Shown here in pieces: positions 54,355 through 63,892 of a stretch of 64,000 bases of DNA. Each line of letters begins with the position of its first letter. The first letter of the stretch is position 1. The notes below the pieces were generated by a model that saw only the letters and a program-made list of their open reading frames with translations, did not search any database and had not been told where the DNA came from. Source of the DNA: Cognataquiflexum nitidum. GTDB lineage: Bacteria; Bacteroidota; Bacteroidia; Cytophagales; Cyclobacteriaceae. A program made the position numbers and the translations under genes. The DNA lies in contig NZ_JAKZAM010000010.1 in assembly GCF_022538055.1 (NCBI RefSeq), forward strand, positions 95,622 through 159,621, read 5' to 3'.

Positions 54355-55340
54355 TACTGCACCAAAATCTAACTGAATTTGTGAAAGCAGTAAATTTTAC
54401 AGCCGAAACAATGGGAATAAAATCCATATATGTAGAAAAGGACTATTGGGTTAGCTATGCTTTGTTTACGATTTTCACCCATGAAATCGGCAGGGATACG
54501 GTGTTTAAAGGAGGGACGGCGCTCTCAAAATGTTACAATATGGTAGACCGTTTTTCGGAGGATATCGACTTGGTGGTATTGAGGCGTGAAGGAGAGTCAA
54601 ACAATAAACTAACGACAAAAATCAGAACAATAAGTGATGTGGTAAATAGGGTTTTGCCGGAAATAACTATTGAGGGCATAACCCAAAAAATGGGAATGAA
54701 CCGCAAAACAGCCCATTCTTACAATAAAGAATTTAGTGGTGATTTTGGACAGGTCAGGGATGCGATTGTGGTAGAATCCACTTGGCTTGGATATCACGAA
54801 CCATACACCACCAAAAGCATTGTTTCATTTGTTGGTCAAATGATGTTGGACAATAGGCAATCTGATTTTGCAAAAGAAAACGGACTGCTTCCTTTTGAAT
54901 TGCAGGTATTAGAACCCGTAAGAACCATTTGTGAAAAAATAATGAGTTTAGTCCGTTTTTCTTACAGTGAAAACCCGGTAGAAGATTTAAAGAAAAAAAT
55001 AAGACATATTTACGATTTACATCAGTTATTACAGCAGGCGGAATTTTCAAAATTTCTTCATTCAGAGGCTTTTGATAGCATGCTGTTGAAAGTAGCCAAT
55101 GATGACGTGGCAAGTTTTAAAAACAACAATAAATGGTTGATTTATCATCCCAATGAGGCGCTCATTTTTAAAGACCCGGAAAATTTCTGGAATGAACTGA
55201 AAATAGTCTATAAAGGTGACTTTAAAAACCTGGTATATGGAGAATTGCCCAAAGAAGAATCCGTTTTGGAAACCTTAAAGATGATTCAAGAAAGAATGCA
55301 ATCAATTTCCTGGACAATAAAAATTGAAGGTGTAAAATGA
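54351..55340 (+). CDS. AbiEii/AbiGii nucleotidyltransferase toxin
   Basis: 329 residues of the DNA polymerase beta-like nucleotidyltransferase family: FKGGTALSKCYNMVDRFSED at residues 52-71 and EDIDLVVL at 70-77 carry the G-(G/S) and DxD motifs. A lysine-rich stretch KEFSGDF and a helical C-terminal part follow. AbiEii toxins block growth by adding nucleotides to tRNA acceptor ends in characterised cases. Intact. Overlaps hsdR by 4 bp (ATGA), so the toxin and hsdR are translationally coupled. Confidence 0.9.
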   Translation: MILHQNLTEFVKAVNFTAETMGIKSIYVEKDYWVSYALFTIFTHEIGRDTVFKGGTALSKCYNMVDRFSEDIDLVVLRREGESNNKLTTKIRTISDVVNRVLPEITIEGITQKMGMNRKTAHSYNKEFSGDFGQVRDAIVVESTWLGYHEPYTTKSIVSFVGQMMLDNRQSDFAKENGLLPFELQVLEPVRTICEKIMSLVRFSYSENPVEDLKKKIRHIYDLHQLLQQAEFSKFLHSEAFDSMLLKVANDDVASFKNNNKWLIYHPNEALIFKDPENFWNELKIVYKGDFKNLVYGELPKEESVLETLKMIQERMQSISWTIKIEGVK

Positions 55341-58300
55341 AATTCACTGAAGGAAAGTTGGAAAGTGCCTTTACCGAATTGTTGGGACAAGAAGGATATC
55401 CCCATCATTTGGGAATTACCCTCGTCCGTCAGCCTGAGGAGGTCTTGATAGAGGAGGATTTGACAGGTTTCCTTTTGGAACAATACAGTAAGGAAGGCAT
55501 TACGCTAAACGAAACCAAATCCATTGTTCTCCAACTCAAATCACTTTCCTCCTCTGACCTGTATGAAAGCAACAAAACATTTTTGAGGATGCTTTCTGAT
55601 GGTTTTATCCTTAAAAGAGAGGACCGCAGCCAAAAGGACATTTATATCCAACTGATTGATTACAGTGGCTTGGATACCCAACGGCAAGCGGATGCAATTG
55701 ACTTGATATCCATAGCCGCAGAGGATGTTGAAAAAAACTTCAGCTTTGATGAAAAGGCCTCATATAAAAGTGACAACAACATCTATAAGTTTGTCACCCA
55801 ATTTGAAATCTTTGGGTCGGAAAAACGCATCCCGGACGGCATTGTCTATGTAAACGGTTTGCCGCTTGTGGTCTTTGAATTTAAAAGTGCGATCCGTGAA
55901 GAGGCCACGGTGTACGATGCTTTTAAGCAATTGACCGTCAGATACCGCAGAGACATCCCCGAGCTATTTAAATACAATGCCTTTTGTGTCCTGAGTGACG
56001 GGGTCAATAATAAAGCAGGTTCCTTCTTTGCCCCTTATGAGTTTTTCTATGCCTGGCGTAGGGTTGCCGGATTGGCAAAAGAAGTGGATGGTATCAGTAG
56101 CATGTACACGCTCATTCAGGGAATGTTTGATAAGAAGCGTTTTCGGGATATCCTCCGCAACTTTATTTACATACCTGACAGCTCCAAGAAAAACGAGAAA
56201 ATTGTCTGCCGCTACCCTCAGTACTATGCGGCAAGGGCATTGTATGATCATATAAAATTGGCACAAAAGCCCCATGGTAACGGAAAGGGAGGAACTTATT
56301 TTGGGGCCACTGGGTGTGGAAAGAGTTTTACCATGCTCTATCTCACGCGGTTGCTGATGAAGAGTGAATATTTTGAGAGTCCCACCATTGTGCTGATAAC
56401 GGACCGAACGGATTTGGACGATCAGCTTGCGGGGCAGTTTACCAATGCCAAGAAATTTATTGGGGACAACACCATTATCAGTGTGGAAAGTCGGGCCAAT
56501 CTCCGGGAATTATTGGAAGGCAGACAAAGCGGCGGTGTTTTTTTAACTACCATCCACAAGTTTACAGAAGATACCTTATTGCTGACAGATCGGACCAATG
56601 TAATCTGCATCTCCGATGAAGCCCACCGCAGTCAGGTGAACCTGGACCAAAAAGTAAAAGTAACTGAGAAGGGAGTTACCAAGACTTTTGGTTTCGCCAA
56701 GTATTTACACGATTCCTTGCCCAATGCCACTTTTGTAGGTTTCACCGGGACACCCATTGATGCGACGCTTGATGTTTTTGGCAAAGTGGTAGATGCCTAC
56801 ACGATGACCGAATCGGTGAAAGATGAAATCACTGTTCGGATCGTATATGAAGGCCGGGCGGCCAAGGTATTGTTGAACAATTCCAAACTCAAAGAGATAG
56901 AGGCATATTACGCCAAGTGTGCTGAAGTCGGTAGCAACGAAAATCAGATAGAGCAAAGCAAAAAAGAAATGGCGCAGATGTATGCCATTATTGGTGACCC
57001 TGCCCGTTTGCAAGCTGTTGCTGAAGATTTTGTAGCCCATTATGAAAACAGGGTTTCGGAAGGTTCTACTGTCAAGGGCAAAGCCATGTTTGTCTGCAGC
57101 ACCCGGGAAATCGCCTATGAGTTGTATAAAAATATCATAGCCCACCTGGGCTCTCGAAGCTCCAGCTTCGAGCACATTGAAAGTACAAACTACGCTCAGC
57201 ACTTCACCAAAAACTTTGGAAATCCTGAAGAGTGGCACTATGGTCATCTACCCCACCGAAATAAAGAAGGTTTAATCCAATTCATCACATTCAGATAAGC
57301 AGATAGCCTTCCACAGGAAGTTTTAAAAGAAATCGAAGAAGAAATTCAACATCTTTCTGATGATATAAGAGACGAAGAAAGGCGAAAAAAATGTCAATAC
57401 TGGCTTGATCAAGGATTAGGATGTTGCGCTTTGGCAAACAGAGAAATGGCTCAAGTAGTGCAGGAAGCCCTTTTACACCACGACGGGGATAAATATAATT
57501 TATTGGCTTGGTCAATTATGCCAAATCATGTTCATGTTTTGATTAAGACAAACGGAGATTTGGTAAGGATAATTCAGTCATGGAAATCATTCACAGGGAA
57601 ATGGGCTTTGCAAAACAATAAAAGGTTTAATCTCGGGATTGACAAAGACGCAACAAAATTTTGGATGTCTGAATATTGGGACAGGTTTATCAGAGATGAA
57701 GAACATTTTAACAATACTGTTAGATATATTCTGAATAATCCTATGAAAGCAAATTTGCCTGAAAATCATATTGCTTTTTTGTACAGGGGAATACAGCTGG
57801 AGCTGCATTCAACCCAGAAGCTACACCCCACCCAGATTAAACTCATTGCCACAAGAGGACAAGATGACCAGAAAGAACTTTACGACTTATTAGGTACCAA
57901 AGAATACCGCAAGGAACTGGACAGGCAATTCAAAAATGAAAAGTCCAACTTCAAGATCGCTATCGTGGTGGATATGTGGCTGACAGGATTTGATGTGCCC
58001 TTTTTGGATAGCATCTATATTGATAAACCGATTCAGAGGCATAACCTGATTCAGACCATTTCAAGGGTAAACCGCAAGTTTGAAGGAAAAAACAAAGGCT
58101 TGGTGGTGGATTACATCGGTATCAAAAAGCAAATGAATCTGGCTTTGAAGCAATACAGTGAAGGCGACAAGGACAACTTTGAGGACATTGCCGAATCCAT
58201 TATCATCGTCAGGAATCATTTAGACTTATTGGCTAAACTTTTACACACCTTCGACAGCTCCAAGTATTTCAATGGAACTACTATACAGCAATTGAATACT

Positions 58301-59182
58301 TTGAATTTGGCAGCTGAATATGTTCAAAAGACCAAAGATTTTGAAACCAGGTTTATGGGTTTGGTGAAGCGGTTAAAGGCTGCTTATGATATCTGTGCAG
58401 GAAGTGAACAATTGAAACAGGCAGAAAGAGACTATACCCATTTCTATTTGGCGGTGAGGTCAATTGTTTTCAAATTGACCAAAGGCAATGCTCCCGATAC
58501 CGCCCAAATGAATGCCAAGGTCAGGGAAATGATCAAAGATGCATTGCAAAGTGATGGTGTGGAAGAAATATTCAAACTCGGTGATGAGGAAGAAACCGAG
58601 CAGGATATTTTTGATGATGATTACCTCGCTAAGATTGACAAAATCAAGTTGCCCAATACCAAAATCAAATTGCTACAACAGCTCCTTGCCAAAGTGATCA
58701 GGGAAATGAAAAAGGTAAACCGGGTCAAAGGAATTGACTTCAGCAAAAAAATGCAGGACTTGGTAGACCGGTATAATCTCAGGGATGAAGCAGATATTTT
58801 GAGAAGTGAGGTTTATGAGGAAATGGCTGAAGCGCTTACCAATATGATTTGGGAAGTTCACCGGGAATTCTCTGCCGGAGATGCCTTGGGAATTGACTTT
58901 GAGGAAAAGGCATTTTACGATATTTTGAAGGAATTGTGTGTAAAGTATGACTTCAACTATCCTGAAGATAAACTGATAGAATTGGCTAAGGCGGTGAAGG
59001 ACCTTGTGGATGGGCAGGCCAAGTTCCCTGATTGGAATAAACGGGACGATATCAAATCAGCCCTGAAGGTTGGGTTGATTTTGTTGCTGGATGAATTTGG
59101 TTATCCCCCTGTGGAGAGAGACGAAGTGTATGTAGAAATTTTTGAGCAAGCCGAGAATTTTAAGAAGAATCAGGGGAGGTAA
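55337..59182 (+). pseudogene. hsdR: Type I restriction endonuclease HsdR, interrupted by a RAYT insertion and one TAA
   Basis: Two parts in the same frame. 55337-57298 (653 residues) has a PD-(D/E)xK-type nuclease (FEFKSA, E181 and K183), Walker A GATGCGKS 323-330, and DEAH 427-430. Beyond TAA 57296-57298 the frame stays open to 59182 and carries helicase motifs V and VI (WLTGFDVPFLDSIYIDKPIQ; HNLIQTISRVNR) and the C-terminal helical domain. Between them, about 57150-57810 encodes a RAYT. Apart from this one stop the frame is open for 1,281 codons. As read, HsdR lacks motifs V/VI, so restriction should be lost. Confidence 0.87.
57150..57810 (+). mobile_element. RAYT (REP-associated tyrosine transposase) element within hsdR
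   Basis: Codes for a Y1/HUH transposase: NPEEWHYGHLPH, ITFR(stop)ADSLPQEV, CCALANREMAQVV, IMPNHVHVLIK (HUH at 57527-57535), EYWDRFIRDEEHFNNTVRYI (the Tyr-containing helix), and LNNPMKANLP. The TAA lies where relatives usually read Leu in 'RLADSLP' (TTA to TAA is one change). Flanking hairpins: left CTCGAAGCT/AGCTTCGAG (57153-57172) and right CAGCT/AGCTG (57794-57805). They share AGCTGGAGCT in inverted orientation, as REP hairpins do. No own ATG is visible. Confidence 0.85.
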
Positions 59183-59489
59183 GAGAGAATATTCAGATTT
59201 TTTCATTCGAAATAGGAGGATGCTCCCACCATTTCGGTATTGAAGATTTTCAATTATAGGAGATTCGTGGCCGATCCCGATAATATCGGGAATCTTGGAA
59301 AACGTCACTCTACCCATGGGCTGCGGTGAATAGAGATTTGAAAAGGTATGGAAATTGGTTTAGCACCTTACCCATGGCTACCGATATTTCGCTCCGCCGC
59401 GACGGACTGTTGGTCGAAAGGTAGTTCGGTGTTACACTGCACTCCATCCTTAACCAATTCTTATTTGTTTGACTGACTCTTATACCCTT
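59183..59489. repeat. Diverged copy of the 195-bp repeat, plus palindromes
   Basis: 307 bp without a gene. The segment from about 59217 (CTCCCACCATTTCGGTATTG) to about 59423 resembles the tandem units at 63,072-63,660. It contains CCCGATAATATCGGG (about 59276-59290) and a TCCGCCGCGACGGA palindrome (about 59393-59406). Confidence 0.7.
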
Positions 59490-60299
59490 TCAAAACCTCC
59501 CCTCTATCTTTCCTGAATTGTGGATCCGGAAACCCAAGGTGCCGGATTTTCCGAGGCTATTTTTGAGGAGGTTTATTCCCAGCTTGTTTTCGGTGCTGCA
59601 TCCATTTTCGTCCTCCGTGATGCCATAGACGATGGGCCGATATAATTGGAAGATTTTGTGGGCGTTTTGGCAGAGGATATCCGAACGGTAGAAGTCCATA
59701 ATTTCGGGTCTGCGATCCCCTCCCCTTCTTTCCGCGGTGGCAAGGTTCAGCAGGCTGATGAAAACCGGAATTTTTGCTTCCTGGGCAAAATTATGGAGTT
59801 TGAGCAGGAGTTCTTGGTATGCGGTCGGACTGTAGTAGAAACCCATATAATGGAAAAAATCATCTAAAATAAGGTAGGAAGCATTCCATTCGGTGGCTGT
59901 GGTAAAGATCTCCTCGATATTTTGGGAATTGAACTCAAGTTTGAGGCGGTTCCTTAGGAGGGATTTGACATCGGAGATGCTGTCCAAAAGTATTTCCTCC
60001 TCCCAATCTTCAAAATCCTTTTCGCTGTCCTGCAGGATGGCAGCAGTATGTTTGACAAAGGAAGGCAAGTTAGACATTGGGGTGACCATCATCCCTTTGT
60101 ACTGTTGAAAGTAGGAAAATTGCAGGGCCAAGTTGAGGAGGAAAGTGGATTTTCCGTGAAGGGATCTTCCCCCAATCACCACAAGTTCGTTGGAGAATCC
60201 CCCACCGATCAATTTGTCGAGTGATTGCCATCCGGTACTGAGTAAGGGAGTGGTTTGGCTGTTGTCAAAAAGGTCGTTGAAGATTTGGTCGAAGTTCAT
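59490..60299 (-). CDS. Stand-alone DnaB-C/RecA-like ATPase domain protein
   Basis: 269 residues. Starts TGWQSLDKLIGGGFSNELVVIGGRSLHGKSTFL, which is the P-loop region of replicative helicase DnaB C-terminal domains (Walker A GGRSLHGKST), with Walker B YLILDDFFHYM and a DxxRxG-like GDRRPEIMDFYRSD. It lacks the DnaB N-terminal primase-binding domain and is shorter than full DnaB. I see no partner nuclease. A role in plasmid/phage-type replication or in defence is open. A small gene (60530-60712) lies upstream on the same strand. Confidence 0.78.
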   Translation of the reverse strand: MNFDQIFNDLFDNSQTTPLLSTGWQSLDKLIGGGFSNELVVIGGRSLHGKSTFLLNLALQFSYFQQYKGMMVTPMSNLPSFVKHTAAILQDSEKDFEDWEEEILLDSISDVKSLLRNRLKLEFNSQNIEEIFTTATEWNASYLILDDFFHYMGFYYSPTAYQELLLKLHNFAQEAKIPVFISLLNLATAERRGGDRRPEIMDFYRSDILCQNAHKIFQLYRPIVYGITEDENGCSTENKLGINLLKNSLGKSGTLGFRIHNSGKIEGRF

Positions 60300-60529
60300 A
60301 GAATGATATTGGTGGATATTTATATTAGATCCGCCACGGCGGACAAGTTATTTATTGATATTGGTTCCGCCGTGGCGGACAAGTTATTGATGGATATTGG
60401 AGTGAGGTGGAAGGTTGGAAAAGCGGTTGATATTTTGGGTTGGCTTGAATTTAATCGGCTTGACCAACGAGGTTTTGTTGGGATGGGGTTTTGTTTTCTT
60501 CTTATCTGCCAATGTAATTATCGATATTT
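60300..60529. repeat. Two TCCGCC..GGCGGA palindromes in tandem 36-bp units
   Basis: TCCGCCACGGCGGA at 60330-60343 and TCCGCCGTGGCGGA at 60366-60379, each followed by CAAGTTATT and GATATTGG. This separates the DnaB-like gene from the small upstream gene. Confidence 0.8.
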
Positions 60530-60712
60530 TTATTCTTCACTTTCTGCATTCCTTTTCTCTCTGTTGCGTCTAAAGATCTCCTTGGCTTCTGCTGAATAGC
60601 AAGTCATTTCTTCCAAAGGGACATAGGGTATATGTTGGTCATCCAAGGGGATAAAGAGGTTTCTGTTGTCCCTGTTGAGTTCTTTGCTGGTGATGTTGGT
60701 GTGGTTTTTCAT
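60530..60712 (-). CDS. Small charged protein, unknown
   Basis: 60 residues (MKNHTNITSKELNRDNRNLF...). A DDQHIPYVPLEEMTCYSAEAKE core is followed by a strongly charged C-terminal helix (IFRRNREKRNAESEE). No recognised family. It lies upstream of the DnaB-C-like gene on the same strand, 230 bp away with palindromes between. The composition looks protein-like, but a chance frame cannot be excluded. Confidence 0.5.
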   Translation of the reverse strand: MKNHTNITSKELNRDNRNLFIPLDDQHIPYVPLEEMTCYSAEAKEIFRRNREKRNAESEE

Positions 60713-61075
60713 GGGTTTTTGGTTTGGTGATGAATGGAGGATTGGCTAGGAGAATGATTGGGTGTAAGGTTGAAAATTGGGGTTATCCGTTTGCAATTTC
60801 CCAATTCAATTATGGTCATCCAATTGTTTTTGTAATATTTTATTAATTATTGTCTAAATCTTCTTTCTGCCGTAAATACTTTACTTTTTTAACGACAAAA
60901 ATACCTGATTAAATGACTTTAACTACTGAAAATAAGATACTTACGAAAATAAAAAAAGCGAGAGGGGGCACGCTGTTTTTCAAGACTTGTCAAGTTTTAT
61001 ACTGATATTTCAAACTCAGATTATCAGATTAGGTTTGTAACAAATTCTTGCTAAATTTGTTACAGACTGTTTGTT
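60713..61075. promoter_or_regulatory. Promoter/operator region of the second AbiE-type antitoxin
   Basis: 363 bp. TAGGTTTG at 61030-61037 is a perfect TAnnTTTG box. It abuts and overlaps an inverted repeat TGTAACAAATT / AATTTGTTACA (61036-61064), whose centre would lie at the transcription start; the ATG is 12 bp further. An ACTTGTCAAGT palindrome (about 60986-60996) lies upstream and shares the TGTCAAG word of the operator at 53568. The remaining sequence shows nothing else. Confidence 0.6.
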
Positions 61076-61690
61076 ATGGAAGCTACTGAAACCAAAATTC
61101 TTAACCATATCCGTACTAAGCCCAGAGGTACGCTATATTTTCCTGAAGATTTTAAGTCTTTTGGAAGTGATGAAGCAGTTAGAGTGGCACTTCATAGGAT
61201 GGTAAAGGGTGGAGATATAGAGCGTGTTTCACAAGGAATATACACATTGCCTAAAAAATCAAGCTTACTGGGGAAAGTATATCCGTCCATTGACGAAGTG
61301 GCACAAGCTATTGCCAAACGTGATCGAGCCAGAATTATGCCTACAGGAGCTTTTGCCCTGCATGCTTTGGGTCTGTCTTCCCAAGTTCCCACGAAAGCTG
61401 TTTACCTTACTGATAGTGCATCCAGAATTATTCATGTGGGGAATCAAACCATTCTTTTTAAGAGAACCAGCCCAAAAAACCTTGCAGTCAAAGGAAAGCT
61501 CAGTGGTCTTGCAATTCAAGCTTTGAAAGCTATCGGGAAAGATCAAATAAGTGAAACTGTAGTTAATATGGTTATTGAGATTTTGCAAAAAGAAGACAAT
61601 TCCAAATTGATACATGATATGGATTTGGCCCCTGCTTGGATCGCTAAAATTTTTGATTTGGCTTTAAAACATAAAATTGATGGCGATTGA
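61076..61690 (+). CDS. DUF6088/AbiEi-type antitoxin, second locus
   Basis: 204 residues: winged-helix N-terminus (GTLYFPEDFKSFGSDEAVRV, HRMVKGGDIERVSQGIYTLP), then the DUF6088 core (RARIMPTGAFALHALGLSSQVP, ILFKRTSPKNLAVKGKLSGL). Intact, with an operator and promoter directly upstream. It overlaps the start of the toxin pseudogene by 11 bp. Different in sequence from the antitoxin at 53,626, so not a recent duplicate. Confidence 0.87.
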   Translation: MEATETKILNHIRTKPRGTLYFPEDFKSFGSDEAVRVALHRMVKGGDIERVSQGIYTLPKKSSLLGKVYPSIDEVAQAIAKRDRARIMPTGAFALHALGLSSQVPTKAVYLTDSASRIIHVGNQTILFKRTSPKNLAVKGKLSGLAIQALKAIGKDQISETVVNMVIEILQKEDNSKLIHDMDLAPAWIAKIFDLALKHKIDGD

Positions 61691-62698
61691 ATTTTTAAAA
61701 CTCAGTAAGCGGGATCAGCAAGAAGTCTATAATGAAATTTTAGACAGAAAAATCTAAGTCCAATTGCCATCGAAAAAGATTGGTGGGTCGTTCAGGCGCT
61801 AAGATTGATTTTCGAGATGGAGATGGCGAAGTCATTGGTTTTCAAAGGAGGAACTTCACTGAGCAAAGCTTGGGGGATTATTTAGCGATTTTCTGAGGAT
61901 ATTGATCTGGCTCTGGATAGGAAATATTTAGGTTTTGAAGGAGACTTGGGGAAACATCAAGTGGATAAACTCCGAAAGGCATCCCATCAATTTATTAGGG
62001 AAATTTTTTTCCCCAAGCTAAAGGAAAAATTTGAACAGGCTGGATTGATGGGTATTTCATTTGACTTGCCTGAAAGTACTCAATCGGATAAGGATCCGTA
62101 GACCATTGAGCTAAACTATCCATCCGTGTTGCCACAAGTTTCCTCGTACATACGACCAAGAGTTCTTATTGAAATTCGAAGCAGGTCAATGCACGAACCC
62201 CTAACACAGAGACCGATCAAAAGCTTTGTAGGAGATTATTTTGCAGGCAGACCATTTGCAGATTTACCTACCAATATCCCTTGTGTCAATGTAGAAAGGA
62301 CTTTTTTGGAAAAAATCTTCTTACTCCACGAGGAATTTCAAAAACCAGAATCAAATATCAGGATTCAAAGACTTAGCCGCCATCTGTATGACATCGAACG
62401 GATCATGGCCAGTGGGTTTGCTGGGAAAGCTTTGGCAGGACCAAATCTATATCAAGAAATTGTCAAGCACAGAAGTAGCCTTACCCGGATTAACGGCATG
62501 GATTATACCAGGCATTCTCCAAGATACATCAATCCAATTCCTCCTGATCATATACTCAAATATTGGGAAGATGATTACAAAACCATGCAGGAACAAATGA
62601 TCTATGGGGATTCGCTATCCTTCAAAGAGTTGATTGAAAAATTAAAAACCCTCAGGGCCCAAATCAATAAATTGGATTGGAAGGTTGAATTAAAATAA
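61680..62698 (+). pseudogene. AbiEii-type nucleotidyltransferase toxin, decayed
   Basis: Starts ATG 61680 (MAIEFLKLSKRDQQ), overlapping the antitoxin stop. A one-base shift in an A run at about 61748-61752 takes the frame out. In the correct frame the motif FKGGTSLSKAWGII and then RFSEDIDLALDR are separated by TAG 61883-61885, and a second TAG is at 62099-62101. The last 190 codons (62126-62698) are open (FVGDYFAGRPFADLPT..., ending WKVELK). Three lesions make a dead toxin with a live antitoxin. Confidence 0.87.
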
Positions 62699-62756
62699 TA
62701 AATTCAAATACAAAATTGATCTTTTATTAAGTCCAGAACATAGTAAAACCCCAAAA

Positions 62757-62873
62757 ATGCTAAGTCTTCAACAAGCCATAAAAATCAAAGATTCCATTTT
62801 AGCCTACCTGAAAGCTACTTTTACTTTTCAGGACAAAATGATCCCCCTCTCCTCAAAACCTCTTGGATTCTAG
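62757..62873 (+). pseudogene. 5' relic of a DEAD/DEAH-type helicase gene
   Basis: 38 codons from ATG 62757. The first ~26 (SLQQAIKIKDSILAYLKATF then TFQDK) look like the N-terminal helix of large DEAD/DEAH-box helicases seen in defence islands, from memory of the family. After that the sequence turns into repeat-like text and stops at TAG 62871. No helicase motifs remain. Confidence 0.4.
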
Positions 62874-63071
62874 CCCCTCCCCGACCCTCCCCAAAAAGGG
62901 AGGGAGAATCTCTACTAACTTGATTAAACCGTTGAGTTCAGGACTCACTGCACCCCCAAACAAAACTAAATTTCTATTTGTTTGACCATAGTCCCCCTCC
63001 AGGGGGATTAGGGGGCAAAACCTTCGCGACCCATTGCGAAACCTTGGTGTCCTTTGCGGTAAAAATAATTC
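62874..63071. other. Dispersed-repeat mosaic
   Basis: About 200 bp with no gene. It holds CCCTCCCC...AGGGAGGG and CCCCCTCC-AGGGGG hairpin-like stretches and a 'CCTTTGCGGTAAAA' word. The mosaic character agrees with repeat accretion at the end of a decayed island. Confidence 0.45.
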
Positions 63072-63660
63072 TCCTACCATTTCGGTTTTGAAGATTCTTC
63101 ATCTAAGAAGATCCGTGACCGAAATACCATGGAACCCGCCTTTTTATCCCCGAGCGGCGGTGCATATAAATTAGCATGAGTATGAGAATTGGATAAGCAC
63201 CTTGCACGGGGTAAATAATATTTCAGTCCGCCACTGCGGACTGTTGGTCGAAGGGGGAGAAATAGGAGGTTCTCCCACCATTTCGGTATTGAGGATTCTC
63301 ATTCTGAGGGGATTCGTGACCGAAATACCTTTGAACCCACCTTTTTATCCCCGAGCGGCGGTGCATATAAATTAGTATGAGAATTGGATAAACACCTTGC
63401 ACGGGGTAAATAATATTTCAGTCCGCCACTGCGGACTGTTGGTCGAAGGGGGAGAAATAGGAGGTTCTCCCACCATTTCGGTATTGAGGATTCTCATTCT
63501 TAGGGGATTCGTGACCGAAATTCCCTCAATCTCCAACTTTTACCATGGGCTGCGGTGCATAGGGATTTGTGTAAGTATGAAAATCAGAGAAGCACCTTGC
63601 ACGGGGCTACCAATATTTCGCTCCGCCGCGGCGGACTGTTGATCGAAGGGGGAGAATATT
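63072..63660. repeat. ~195-bp tandem repeat, three units
   Basis: Units begin (CTCCYACCATTTCGG) at about 63071, 63272 and 63467, spacing about 200 and 195. Each includes CGGTATTGAGGATTCTC, GATTCGTGACCGAAAT, CGGTGCATA, ATTGGATAARCACCTTGCACGGGG, a TCCGCC..GCGGA palindrome, and TGTTGGTCGAAGG. A diverged fourth copy is at 59,217. No reading frame is conserved, so it is a non-coding repeat. Confidence 0.88.
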
Positions 63661-63788
63661 AAAAAGATACTATTTGTAATGTCCAAGAAGTTGAGGGAAT
63701 AGCCCCAATAGCGATCTCGGATTGAATCCCGATTCTCGGGACAGGCACTGTGGCCTTCGGATCTTTTCATTTTCTAAAATGTGGGTAT

Positions 63789-63816
63789 AAAAAAAACCAA
63801 GCATTTCTGCTTGGTT
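63789..63816 (-). terminator. Terminator-like hairpin in the 104-bp unit, copy 1
   Basis: AACCAAGC / GCTTGGTT arms with a T run on the minus strand. Confidence 0.75.
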
Positions 63817-63892
63817 CCGAGTAGCAGAAACAGGACTCGAACCTGTGTCCGCCGAGGCGGATATGAGCCGACGAATACCGTTCGTTGTAAAA

